Assembly (NCBI GenBank): GCA_965153455.1
Contig: OZ234495.1
Coordinates: 5,270,001 to 5,334,000 of the forward strand
Direction: 5' to 3'
Source: Sphagnum compactum
Taxonomy: Eukaryota > Bryophyta > Sphagnopsida > Sphagnales
Length of the DNA: 64,000 nucleotides
Positions 47,131 to 58,690 of the stretch are shown here, one piece after another. Numbering within the stretch: the stretch's first letter is position 1; every line of letters begins with the position of its first letter. The notes beneath the pieces are model-generated. The model had not been told where the DNA came from and made no database searches. It worked only from the letters and a program-made list of their open reading frames with translations. The position numbers were made by a program, and so were the translations under genes.

Positions 47131-47234
47131 TGCAAAAAAAATTCAAAATTAACAACTTGAAGGCAACTAGGGATTTAAGGGTTATATCAAAGCAAGAATT
47201 AAAAACAAAAATTGGACAAATTCTAGACCTGTAA

Positions 47235-48060
47235 CTAGAATTCTCCTTCCCAACCATGTGTAGTTGGATTAGGGTTTTGGTCCCCAACCACTTCATATGT
47301 GAGGGCCGTACACCTCCTTTGTAAGAAATTAATGAAGATAACTATAATTGGAAACAAATGTGTAAGCTTGGATTGTGTTGAATCAAACCTCTTCATGAGG
47401 TGTCTCCAATTTTTCTTTACCCCACTAATCCCCCACTCCACTTACATTTAAATCCTATATTCATTTTGTTATATGTCCGCACTACATCTGGGTTATCATC
47501 TGGTGCAAACTCTCGTTGCCCTATGCTTCACATAATAAACATTTCTTCACCCATATAACCTAGATCTCCCAGTAGGTATTCAAAATATTCATCCCCATGG
47601 GTGAAGTATTGACACCAGTTTTTATACACATTCAAGTGTTGTAAGATGCTCACATCATGATAAGAATTCGGGTAGCCCGGGTTTACATAAATTAACAACC
47701 CATATTGATGGTCCACAATGACCATGTTGTTCATTGCATATATCATTTTCTGCCCATTAAACCATGTGTGATGTGCTTCTTTCTACCATGCCTTGTAGAT
47801 CTCAATCAAAGTGTCGTCAATAAACCCAATGCAACTAGGAAATTCATGAAATTTGCACCCAAGGACACCCTTTTTTCAACTGTGAGGCATTGGATTTCAT
47901 TACCAAATGCATTATTGATGCATGATGTAATGAACAATGCATCATCACACAATGTAGATTTAGACCAATTCCATATGAATGTGTCATACTTAATGACATT
48001 ATCATGCTTCATGTTGATATTGAATTAAGGAAACATTATTTAGGTGTCAACTTGGATGGT
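47235..48060 (-). pseudogene. PIF/Harbinger transposase pseudogene
   Basis: Minus-strand fragments match the DDE_Tnp_4 catalytic region of plant Harbinger transposases. They are ALFITSCINNAFG (about 47935), HHTWFNGQKMIYAMNNMVI (about 47770), VDHQYGLLIYVNPGYPNSYHDVS as separate blocks (about 47715-47655), HGDEYFEYLLGDLGYMGEE (about 47605-47540), FKCKWSG near 47450, and TYEVVGDQNPNPTTHGWEGEF near the end, read across the last segments. The enzyme would cut and paste its element. Frameshifts and at least two stops interrupt it. The N-terminal part is missing, and I found no terminal inverted repeats or TAA/TTA target duplications. Confidence 0.8.
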
Positions 48061-48109
48061 CTGCTTGATACAACTAATACCTCATCTGGTTTCATGCAAG
48101 ACAAAAAAA

Positions 48110-48520
48110 ATTAAATTTGAAATCCCTAACCCTAAAAAAAAATCCTAAAATTCCTTAAAATGAAAACCATAATGAATAATTTACGAAAAAATAACATACT
48201 AGAACCTAACCTTAAACATAGAATCTAAAATCCCCTAAAATCAAAACATTAATGAACAATTTGCCCACAAATAACACATTAAACCTTAACCTTAAAAATA
48301 GATCCTAATATCCCTTAAATTCAAAACCCTAATGAACAATTTGCCAACAAATAACACATCATACCTACACCTAAAATCTTGACCCTAAAATAAACCTTAA
48401 AAACTCTTAGACTCAAAACCCTAATGAACAATTTGCCACCAACTAAAAAATCAGACCTTAACCCTAAACTCTAACCTTAAAAACAAACCTTAAAAACTTC
48501 TAACCTTAAAGATTAAGTGA
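48110..48520 (+). repeat. Telomere-like minisatellite (about 80-92 bp x 4-5)
   Basis: Units combine CCCTAAA/CCTTAAA-type strings with 'aatgaacaatttgccaacaa' and 'ataacaca'. The 'aatgaacaat' anchor, or a variant, lies at 48171, 48251, 48331 and 48423. It starts about 50 bp from the Harbinger pseudogene's 5' side. The CCCTAAA strings are interrupted, so this is not a true telomere tract. Confidence 0.85.
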
Positions 48521-49818
48521 AGGGTTTTTTCTAATTAAAAAAAAAATCAAACCTTCAAGATGAAATTAGAGCTTCATTTGTAAATCATGCATGGGCCAAG
48601 ATTGTTGGGACCACTAGAGTTGCCAATTCATCAAACTTCAAAGCTCATAGTCAAAAAGTTGTAGATTTTTAATTTTATAATAATTATAAAATTTACAGCA
48701 CAAGTAATAAATATTTTTTCAAAAATTCGATGAAACAAAAAATAATTTAATTTATGTTGAAATTGTTCATGTAATATAGTACATGTTTGTTTAAGTCATT
48801 AATTTTATATTTGTTTTATGTGACCTTTGTCCATTGGCATCTTTCATCACAACGCTAGTACAAACTTTCGAATGAAGGCACTACTAAAATCAAATTTACA
48901 TTCCACTATCACCTTGTGTGAGTTTTCACATTGATAATGCACATTTGGATTTCATTGTTATACTTACTAAGAGTAAGATCCAAATGTGCATTAACAAAGT
49001 AATGGTTTGATTCTATTGCCTTGTGTAGGTTGTTACCCTAATAATATTCTACACATATAACACATTGAGAAATTTTGTTTCATTTGGAATGCACATTATG
49101 CATACAAAATGCATGTTTATTTGTATCAAGTAAGAATAACCATAAATTGCTCTTAGTTTCTTTCTATTTTATTGTGATCTTTCTATGTTTGCAACTATAA
49201 AATTGTTGCAACCAACATTTACAACTTAAATCACTTTAATTGCATCAATGAAGTCACACTCAACATCTAATTGCGAATTATGACTCAACATGACGTCACC
49301 AAATGGTCCATAGATGATGTATGAAGATCTCTATGAAATATTTCTTTTAACTCCAACGGAGGATGAATAGGGAAGCTTACACAAAGTTCCCATCTTTTCA
49401 ATCCAAACGCTAATCCATATAATCTATTTAAGAAGTAGGCATACAATCTGTTCATTTAAGACCTCTAAAGGTTTCTACTCCTAGAAAACCACTAGGACTT
49501 AGGAGCCTTAAACTTTAGGCTTCCTAGATTTATCTCATATTGAGCTATTGGGTCTCTGCTTCAAGTAAACTGTTCAAAGCTTATCCCTCTTGGCCTCCTT
49601 TTGGTTGGGCTTGGTTTACTAGTTATCATTTTTCATTCTTTTCTTGGGGATGCTCACTACTTGCCCTCTATTGGTTCTTTACAAGGTCCCCTCCCTTGGT
49701 GTTTTGAGGGCTTTTTGCCTTCCCCCCACGTCCTACCTCTTGGTGGTTGGTTTTTGTTTTTGGTCTTTGTGAGTTTGTCCCTGCCTTTGGGAATGTAATT
49801 CCTTTTGTGTCTTCTTAA
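48521..49818. other. Intergenic stretch without supported coding
   Basis: AT-rich until about 49350, then less so. No recognisable gene or element. Confidence 0.4.
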
Positions 49819-49895
49819 CCAAGAGATTTTAAGCTCAATGGTACGATCCCTGTTTAAAACCCATAGGTCTTGGGTTGAAACTTCAAACCCATCAA
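49819..49895 (+). mobile_element. tRNA-like segment, possible SINE head
   Basis: 'aagctcaatggta' (49830-49842) resembles a pol III A box, and 'gggttgaaacttc' (about 49872-49884) a B box, spaced as in a tRNA. The flanks do not pair as an acceptor stem, so it is not an intact tRNA gene. A tRNA-derived SINE or a decayed tRNA pseudogene would fit. Confidence 0.35.
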
Positions 49896-52800
49896 TGAGC
49901 AAGTGAAAGGCTTGCCGTGTCTTCTACTGCAAGGCTTGACTTGGGGTGACTTGCCCATAGGTTGTCAATCAACTCAATTTGTTGTACTTTTTCCCCAGAG
50001 AAAGAAAAAAAAGAAAAAGTTTGTTCATGTTCATTGTAGAGGACAATTGTGGGGGGCAAAACATTGCCCTCTTTGGAACACTACCAAGTGGGGGCATTCC
50101 ATTGATAAGGCCCCTCTTTGTGGATAATACAACTATAAGGACCTTTAAGAGTTAGAATTTCATTAGTTTCAAAAGTTTTGAGCAGAGGCTCCCTGTTGAG
50201 GGCATTACGTTGGTAAGCTCCCTACACTGGAGGGGTGATACCCTATACGTGAAGGTTAGAACTTGCTAATTCAATAGGTTTTGAGGCTTTTTTTATTTTC
50301 CATAAACTGCCACTGTGATAGATTTTGCCATCTCCTTTCTACCTAACCAATGTCGAGACCTACCTAGCTACTTTAAGACCTACCTAATCGGCAGGTTCGA
50401 ACCCTTACACTGGGTGCCAGTTATGATTCCCAGTTTGCCAAATGGTTCATCTGGTAGGCTCACTAGAGCCAGAACTGGCACCCACTGTCGGCTCACTAGT
50501 ACATTACTCTCTTCGAACAAATCAGTCTAAGACCCACTAAGCCATCACTACTCTCTTTCACTGTGAAAATTGATCATATTGCAAGAATAGATACTATTGA
50601 GGAAGAGGATTACACTTAACAATTTTGAAAAAGGTCAAATCCAGTTGCCTCAATTACAATGTTTCAAAATTTCAATAATCACAGATAAGTATCTGGACTT
50701 GAATTCAAACATTTTTAATGGACAAATGGTAACCATGTTCAACAGATTTGAAATTCAATCCTTAAGAGATCTGACAGGGTCAGATCAAAACTTTTGTATT
50801 TTCCAACTTGGCCTCCAATTTGAGAATTATTTAACACCCAACATCAATGACAGGAATGATATTATTGAGGAAGAATGCACTACTGTTACACATGGCAGTG
50901 ACAAGTACTCTATTACTAAGGAAGAGTGTACTACTAGTTACTAGATTAGACAAGGTTGTGGTACATTCCTTTTTGAGCAGTTTCTTTGTGAACTTGCTGA
51001 TGATAATTTTGCTCTTTGCTTTGCCAAGTGTTAAGCTCTATGTACAAATGCCCCACTGACATCAATCCACCATGACATAGGTAAGCTTCTTTTCTTGTGA
51101 GTGATAGATGCCAAACATTTTGTTTTAAAGAAAAGCAATTCCATTTATTGGCTCTGCCCATAGGGAAGAGACTACTTATGCGTAATTCGTGTAGGATTTG
51201 GGCACAAATTTTTGCCTCCAACTTAACCCAATGTGTGAACGCCATTTGCAATACTTATGTGTGCAGATATATGATGGATGGGTATGCTGCATAAAGTGTG
51301 TGCATCTTGACGAGAAGTTCTAGATCCGGTAAGGGAAGCTTTTAGTTCACAGTTTGAAGCTTTCATATAAGTTGCAGAGTCATTATGCAATGAGCTGCTT
51401 GCTTGTTGCTTCTTCTATCTTGAAATTTTGGCAATCTTGAAGGTTCCATAATTTGCTTAAGGATTATGAGAAACCCTTCTGAAAGGTGCCTGATGAAGAA
51501 CATAAATTTGTAGCCTGGTGAAGGAAAATACCATAAGGTTGTAGACAACATTTTAATCAAACTTCTACACGCACAACACTTTCCATAGAACTTCCCACAA
51601 TAAAAGATCTCATACAAAAATTTCTAGGTCATTGCATAAACCAGACATCCCAACACAATTTTCCATCTCAACTTGACATCATAGAAATAGCCTCATGGAG
51701 TTTGAAAGTTTGCACTAAACATTTAACCAAGTAATCAAATTTGCACATTCAAGGGCATTGACATACAATTCAAAGCATCAACAAAGGAGCAATATTTGCA
51801 AAACCTTAATCTATAGGTGACGATCTGCACATCAAGATACAGCAAGAACGTGGGTAATAATAATTGGAGATGCTCCTTATTTGGGTCTTTGTCTCAACAA
51901 AACTTCAAACCTGATGAATTCTCCATAAAGTTTGAATTCTAAACCTTGTAACAATGGCAGACTGTTAAAAGGAAATGGCACATGGGCAGCATAATAATTC
52001 CATCAACAAGCACGGAATCAAACAGAATAACATGACCGTACCTGACACCAGATTTTCAGGTCAGGATTGAGGGCACTAGCAAACGATTTTGCTGGCTGGT
52101 AACACACCAGCAACGCAACATCTGATTTGGAGCACGACTACAAAACATTGGTATTCCATGCTTCCAAAAAGCTGAAGAGAATTAATAAGAGAGCTTCTCA
52201 ATATAGTCGATGGTTATCCAATTTAGCCTAAATCCCTAGTGGTAGGTTGGGCACACAATTCCTTTGGCATGTATTTGGATATGACAATGAAGAATGATCT
52301 TTGCAAGTTAATGCATTTCTGCATATTAAATCAATCATGTGTTGGAAATATAAAAGCCTTAAAAGAAGAACTCATTATAGTGTTTTGCTTCCATATATGT
52401 TATCTACAAGCTCAGAAAAATCTTGCACGTGATTACTGCCTTGGCAATGGGAAAGAAGACTAGCCTGCAATGGTGATGTATGACAACACAATCACAAAAT
52501 CTGCATGCATCTGTTTGCCTCTCATTAGGAATCAAAAGAGAATAAACAAAGTGCACACGACCTGGCTGGTCAACAACTGTCTTGACGAAAAACCTGAGGG
52601 GGTCCTACCATCACAATGAGAGTGCCCAGGTGGCATTTAGAATTGTTGCTGAAATTACTCATCTTTCACTCTCCTGAATTTCTTCTCTGCTTGCAACACA
52701 TCTTGCTGCATTTTTGTCACCCGGAGCATCAACCTGCCGAAGGTGAGCCCTACCAGAAGAAGTGCACAACCGCCCTTTGTTCACAGGCACAGTGGAATCA

Positions 52801-53255
52801 GAAAAGATTTTAATTTACCAATCTGTCACTTCAAAATGGGCTCCCAGACTTACTCAACATTGGCATTGAGGACACAATTATATCACAGGGGAATAGAGGT
52901 GCAAAGAGTGCCCAATAATCTCCTTCTAACAGTCAATCCAAGTCAGCTAATTCTTCTTCTGTGGTCATGTTCAACTTGACTATTCGAGACATGGATAGTG
53001 AGATGAGACTCACTAAAAACTATTGCAGAATTTTGGTGTTGAAAGAGCTCTGTTTAGAGTTTGGCCTATCGAATGCCGTCCCATGTTGCAATCCAACACC
53101 AACTGTCAGAAGACGCAAAATACCCCCTACTGAACTGTGTCCCGCGCCTTTTATGGGCTTGACAGTGCAGCCCTGCGGAGAACTGCGTTGTTATACTAGA
53201 GGTTTTAATTTTGTGTTGTACATATTCAAAAAAAGCATCATTTTCATCATGGCTA
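49896..53255. other. Mixed intergenic stretch without firm coding
   Basis: Composition is less AT-rich than elsewhere, and there are several open frames (for example 50597-50944 plus and 51251-50946 minus), but none has a recognisable domain. Near 50393 'ggttcgaaccc' matches a pol III B box, but no matching arms fold around it. 'ccagaactggcacccactg' and 'tgggtgccagttatg' near 50410-50490 form an inverted pair. This could be decayed element sequence. Confidence 0.35.
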
Positions 53256-53330
53256 GATGGTAGGCCAGTGGCTGGAGCACCTGTTCTCACAAGTAGTTCC
53301 GGAGATCAAAACCTGCGCCTGCCTGAGAGA
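53256..53330 (+). mobile_element. tRNA-like segment, possible SINE head
   Basis: 'ggtaggccagtggctggagc' then 'acctgttctcacaagtagtt' reads like the D-arm and anticodon part of a tRNA-derived SINE, and 'gatcaaaac' (53304-53312) fits the B-box pattern GWTCRANNC. Spacing is tRNA-like. No A-rich tail or target duplication was identified. Confidence 0.45.
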
Positions 53331-56300
53331 CGAAGAACATCAGGATGAAGAATACTTCGTGCAAATTGTTCTTCATCTTTTTAAAGAACATATAGACCAT
53401 TGCAAACCAAGTTGCATGGTTTCTTGCTCGTTAGGGGCTATTTTGCATCTCGCCCAACTGTCTTCTCGTGGCAGTATTACACTCAGCTCATAAAAAGCAA
53501 TCATAGAAGGGCCTCAGAAGGTGAAACATTTCCACTGCTACTTTGAAATCGGCAATAATGAGAACTAAGAGGTAAAGCACATACCAATATAGAATGTAAG
53601 CCGTTGCAATTGCCAAAAGCACATTGAAACGTTCGAAGTTGAAAACTTGCCACCATCATGCAAGATATAAGGACGTGGACTGGGGCTTTGAGCGTTTTAA
53701 GGGTTCGAGCCTTTTTTGAACGAGATTTTATGGCGGTGGGTGCAAGTTGGATCGTTGCAGCCTGGGTCAAATAATTACCTTTTCCTCTACCCGGTGTACA
53801 TTTCGGCCCTTCTCATTCTTTATTTTTTTGGTGGTAATGTTGTGTCAATGTTTTTCTCATGTTCTTCTTTTTCCCTTGCCTTCTCGGAAGCACTAGGCAC
53901 ACACATATACATATATGAACTTAATATGTTTGTATCTTCCTTTTCTTCAAGTGTGCCCTCTTGAAAACACCCTTGGCAGAAAGGTATGCACAACCCCAAG
54001 GAACTGAATTCAGGACTGCAAAACCAGTCCTAAATGCCACTAGTCATAAAAATGGCTGCAATCCTAATCACCATTATGACTCCACTTAGGGCTACGGAAT
54101 ATTTTGTACTATTATCATATATACATATTAGTATCTGTTATTACAAAATCAAATTATATATTTACATATTTATACTAATATCTGAATATATTTAAATAGA
54201 TTTTCACATATTAATTTTAGAAATAATTATTCATTTAATTTGGAATTAGTTTTTATATACAATCCATATATGGTTTATATATGACACAATTTGATTGTTT
54301 AAAATGTAATCATACGACATTCATGCTATACATTCATTACATATACGCTCAATCAACATACATTGACGTTTATCATGTTCAAATATTTGCATGCGAAAAA
54401 GCACAAAGTTTAAAATTTAAATATGGATACTTAAACTTTGAAGCATAATTTACATATATGTATCAATTAAAAATTCAAAAAAAAAAATTCACATAGAAAA
54501 TCACTTTTGAATTTCAATGTTTTTAACATATTTGACAATATTGTTTCAATACATGTTTTACTTTAATACATGCATGTATAATTTGAATATAAAATATTGA
54601 TTATTTTCATATGGATTATATTTAATTATGATATACGAATATGGGTGAAAGTCTTTTAAAGTGTACCACACAAAATGAAAAGGGCCTAGTCCTTACCGCA
54701 GTCCATTTTTACCCTATATTTTGATCTTTATAAAAAATAATGAATAAAAAATTATCTAAATTTTCAAAAGGATTATATTTCACACCATTATAATTTTATA
54801 TTCCATCATAATCATCCATAAATGTGATTTTACATGGTAAAAAAGGACTAGGTAAAAAATGCAAAAAAATATTGTGACAAGATTTTGATATATTAAAATT
54901 TTTTTGCACCCTATGATAAAATATATCCTTAATGATTATTTTAGTTTTATTTTCATGTACAAGTTTTGTTTATATGGTACATATATAATCATGTGAGTTA
55001 AATGTATGTGGCTGTATTAATTAATGTTAAGTTCTTATTGTTAAATGGTGATTATTTTAATGTATATGCAATATATTTTTTGCCAACATTACATTATTTC
55101 CTATGAATTCTTTTATCAACATGACAATAAGGTGCATTGAAAGCCAAACCTATGCAACAAGATGTGACATGCTGATTTGTGTGATATATAACTGTGGGAT
55201 GAAAAACTCAATAATGATTTAAATGTCAAAGTTCTTAAGGTATTCAGTTGGGAGGTTTAACATTTTGTTGGAACTAAATTGGGCACCTACCTTGTTTAAA
55301 AAATTCAAATTAGAATTTGAACTTGGGGTGTGGTCCCATTTAAAGCTTAAACATGTTTAGGTTCTTTAAGCAGATAAATACAATTGTTCCCAAAAAAAAT
55401 TAACATTATTTTTATCCAAGTAGTTAGTTTTAGTTGATTGTACATAATTAAAATTACATAATCTATATCTTGGATTGTGTGGATTAATTAAAAAAATAAA
55501 TATTATAGAATTCTTTTTGTTTAATCAATGTGTATAATGGAGATGACATTATTTTAACTAGACTGGCTAGTTCCAATTTGCTAAGAAAATAAAAAAAATT
55601 GAAGGTTTTAGAGTTCTTAAGATCTAGTCTTTGGATTAAGCTTGAGGTTCCATAAAAAACTAAAAAACATTAGAATCAAGATCAAAGTTTCATTTCAATA
55701 TCAAGAACCAAACAACATTGATCTATATCATGTGGGGATGTTATACATGTTCTATAAATTTTTATTTTCAATATTCTCACCTAACTTATAGGTTGCCACT
55801 TGTCACCACAAATAAATAACAATAGTGTTTCACAAACCCTAGGTCCTCGAAATTTGGATTTAAAAACCTTTCATGTCCTTTTTCTAATATTCAAGGTAAG
55901 TTTCAAAATTTTTTAACAACTTTGATGTCAACTTTTGATGAACATGAACATGTGGGAGTAAAGATTTTAGAACTTATATTCACTTCAAAGCCCTTGAAGA
56001 TTGTGTAATTAACAATATTTTGGCCATGGAGTTAAACAACATTTGCAAGAATTTTGAGATGCAATAATTACAATATTTTTGTTAATTTGTTTATCCATCA
56101 AATTATGGGGATGACTTTATTGTCAACTTTGGACCACCACATTGTGAAATGGTATTATTGCCAACATATTTAAATTCACAATTATTGGATATAGCTTATA
56201 ATGAGTTTTTCTTGTAAATGACATTGGGTTTTCACTTGGTAAGTCCAAGTCAAGCTTCAAAACAAACATTAGGTGACACAATGTGTGTTTAATCAAGCTT

Positions 56301-58499
56301 ACATTGAATTATTTCAATGAAGCAATTCTACTCCACATAATTGGCTTTCATAATGGCTTTTTACAATTTAAGTCCATTCATTGATTTTCCAATCACAAAT
56401 CCCATGATTTATCAAAAAAACTTCATCCCTAAATTAAATTAAGAAAAAACCAATTAACAAAATTATAGAGATTTCATTACATTAGCATGTAGAATAGAGA
56501 TAAGACTTAGCTTTAAATAAAAAACATTGCATATGATAGATCACACTTTTGATTAATAATATGTGAAGCTTGATAAAGAGCCAAGGTTCATTCAGATTTG
56601 CATTGACATTTATACATGGCATGATTGGAGCTTGTCATGGCAATAATAGATGGAAGACAATTTAATTCACAATTTCCTTAAGTATGTTGAAAATGTTATA
56701 TTTAAAAGCCATCAATGTTTTCCCTTACCATGACAACAAATGATTCTTTGAGCACACTTTTGATTTTTTTAAATTTGTGGATTGAGAAATATTGTCAATT
56801 AGTTTTAGTGACAAACTTGTGAACTTTTGTAGATATGCTTAAACATTCATGAAGCTACCATCTTGTAAGTGGTTATTTCATGGATTTTACATGTATATGT
56901 TAGTGCATAGCAAATTTGATGCTTTTGAACATGGTCTTGTCAAGTTTTGGTAATGGGTGGTTGGTGTATATTGCATTACGTCCATGAAACAATCAATTGA
57001 AATGAATTTTTTTTGGTTAAAAGTTCAAAATGCAATCAATGACATCAATTCCGACATTTTGAATATGTTATTACATGAAAAATAAAGGCTTATGATTGTT
57101 GTTGGTGATTATCACTTACCAATGTAAGAAACAACCAAAGAAGGTGAATAAACAAAAGAAATTACATGCAACAATGTGGTACAATCCAAGCCTTCTACAA
57201 ATGAAAATGATTATGAAGCATAAGGTCATCATGCACCAGATTTTCACCTATTATTTGTATTTGGATTAGAATTTTTATATTAAATAAAATAAGTTTTAAA
57301 ACACCAACTTTTAAATTGCATAATATTTTGATTAAAAAAATTCCATGCCAAATTATAAATTGCAAAAGTGCAACCATTTCATCAAGGTTTCTTTTTTTCA
57401 AATTTTTGATATATATTTTAAAAAAATTCCAAGAGTTTTTTTAAAGAAATTGAATTTACAATATAAAATATTTCCAATATTTTCCCAACTTTTTAAAAAA
57501 ACATTTGGAAAGAGAAATAGTAATTTGACAAATTTAACAAAAAAATATTAATAATCAACTATAGAGTGAGGATAAAGCTTAATTTTGAATATTAAAAATA
57601 TATTAAGATCTTTAACACTTCCAACATGGATTGTAGGATATTTGAACTTTGGAATTAATTAGTAAAGAGACTAAATATTACGTATAACAATTCATGTAAT
57701 AATGTTATTATTCATAAATGCAATTAATCCATATGCATTATTTTCATCCAATATATGGAGTTCATCCATCACCACCTAACTTTTTCATGTAACATGGATC
57801 TTGCACCAAAGTCTTGGCCATTCAAGATTTTTCATGACATTTATTGATTAGATCCTAGTTCCTATTTGGATACAATTTCATATTTTTGTATTTTATTAAC
57901 ATTCATGCCTTCTTGTTTATTAACTTGAATTATCTTTAGATATAATTTTTTGTATTTTTGTCACATTCTTGAATGATTTTCAAAGACAACTCAACATTTG
58001 AATTGTTTATATTTTCAAAAATTTCCCCAAATTATACCAAATTTTGAAAGTTGTTTATCTATGTAATTGCAATATGATGTGTTAAAACTAGATGACACAC
58101 ACTTTGTGAATAAATTGTAGCTTGAATATTACAAGTCATATTTTGTTATGAATGATTTGAGCAAAATGGGTAGTATGCATTTAAAACATGCTTCATATGG
58201 TAAATGCCATGATTTTTTTATTAGTTACATGTTGGCATCTACATTCATGGTAATGCATGTTTAAAAAGCTAGAATTGGTCTGTTTGTATGATTATTAATA
58301 ATCATAGTGGATAATATTGTGTCAATATAGAGATGTGGCCCCATTTTTGAAATGGAATAGTGCATCCAAAAGATTTTGTGGCACATTGGAAAAAGGGAAA
58401 GTTGTATCACATTTGGAATGGGAATATGAAAAAATAAAAGTATTTGATACCATTATCGACTAAAGCAATAAAATAAATAATGTGTTGCCTTCCATTCAA
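53331..58499. other. AT-rich stretch without supported coding
   Basis: About 53331-53970 is of mixed composition with no protein likeness. From 53970 it becomes strongly AT-rich, with long runs of A or T and TATA-type strings. I see no gene, RNA or recognisable element. Confidence 0.5.
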
Positions 58500-58539
58500 G
58501 TCATAATAAATATTTGAAAAAGTCGATAATAATATTGTG

Positions 58540-58690
58540 AGTGCAATGCTTTTGTTTTTCAAATTTGTGAGATAGGTGGGTTGGCAATCATCCACATGAT
58601 GACATAATGAAATTTGGCTACAAGTTAGTGAGGAAAGTAGAAAAACTTAGGATTCCTCCTCTATTTTGGCAACATGGTTGAACAATAGTC
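58540..58690 (-). repeat. Dispersed repeat family A, copy 5 (inverted)
   Basis: Reverse-complemented, it gives 'catgttgccaaaatagagga', 'ggaatcctaagtttttcta', 'acttgtagccaaatttc', 'gtggatgattgccaaccc' and 'cctatctcacaaatttg', the same order as copies 3 and 4. Confidence 0.75.

Noticed and set aside
50385-50412. Perfect B-box 'ggttcgaaccc' suggesting a tRNA gene
   Set aside because: Palindromic word; neither strand gives a T-stem, anticodon arm or acceptor stem around it.
50597-50944. 115-codon plus-strand frame
   Set aside because: It has no recognisable domain or splice partner, and opens with a near-cognate codon; kept only as part of the mixed intergenic stretch.
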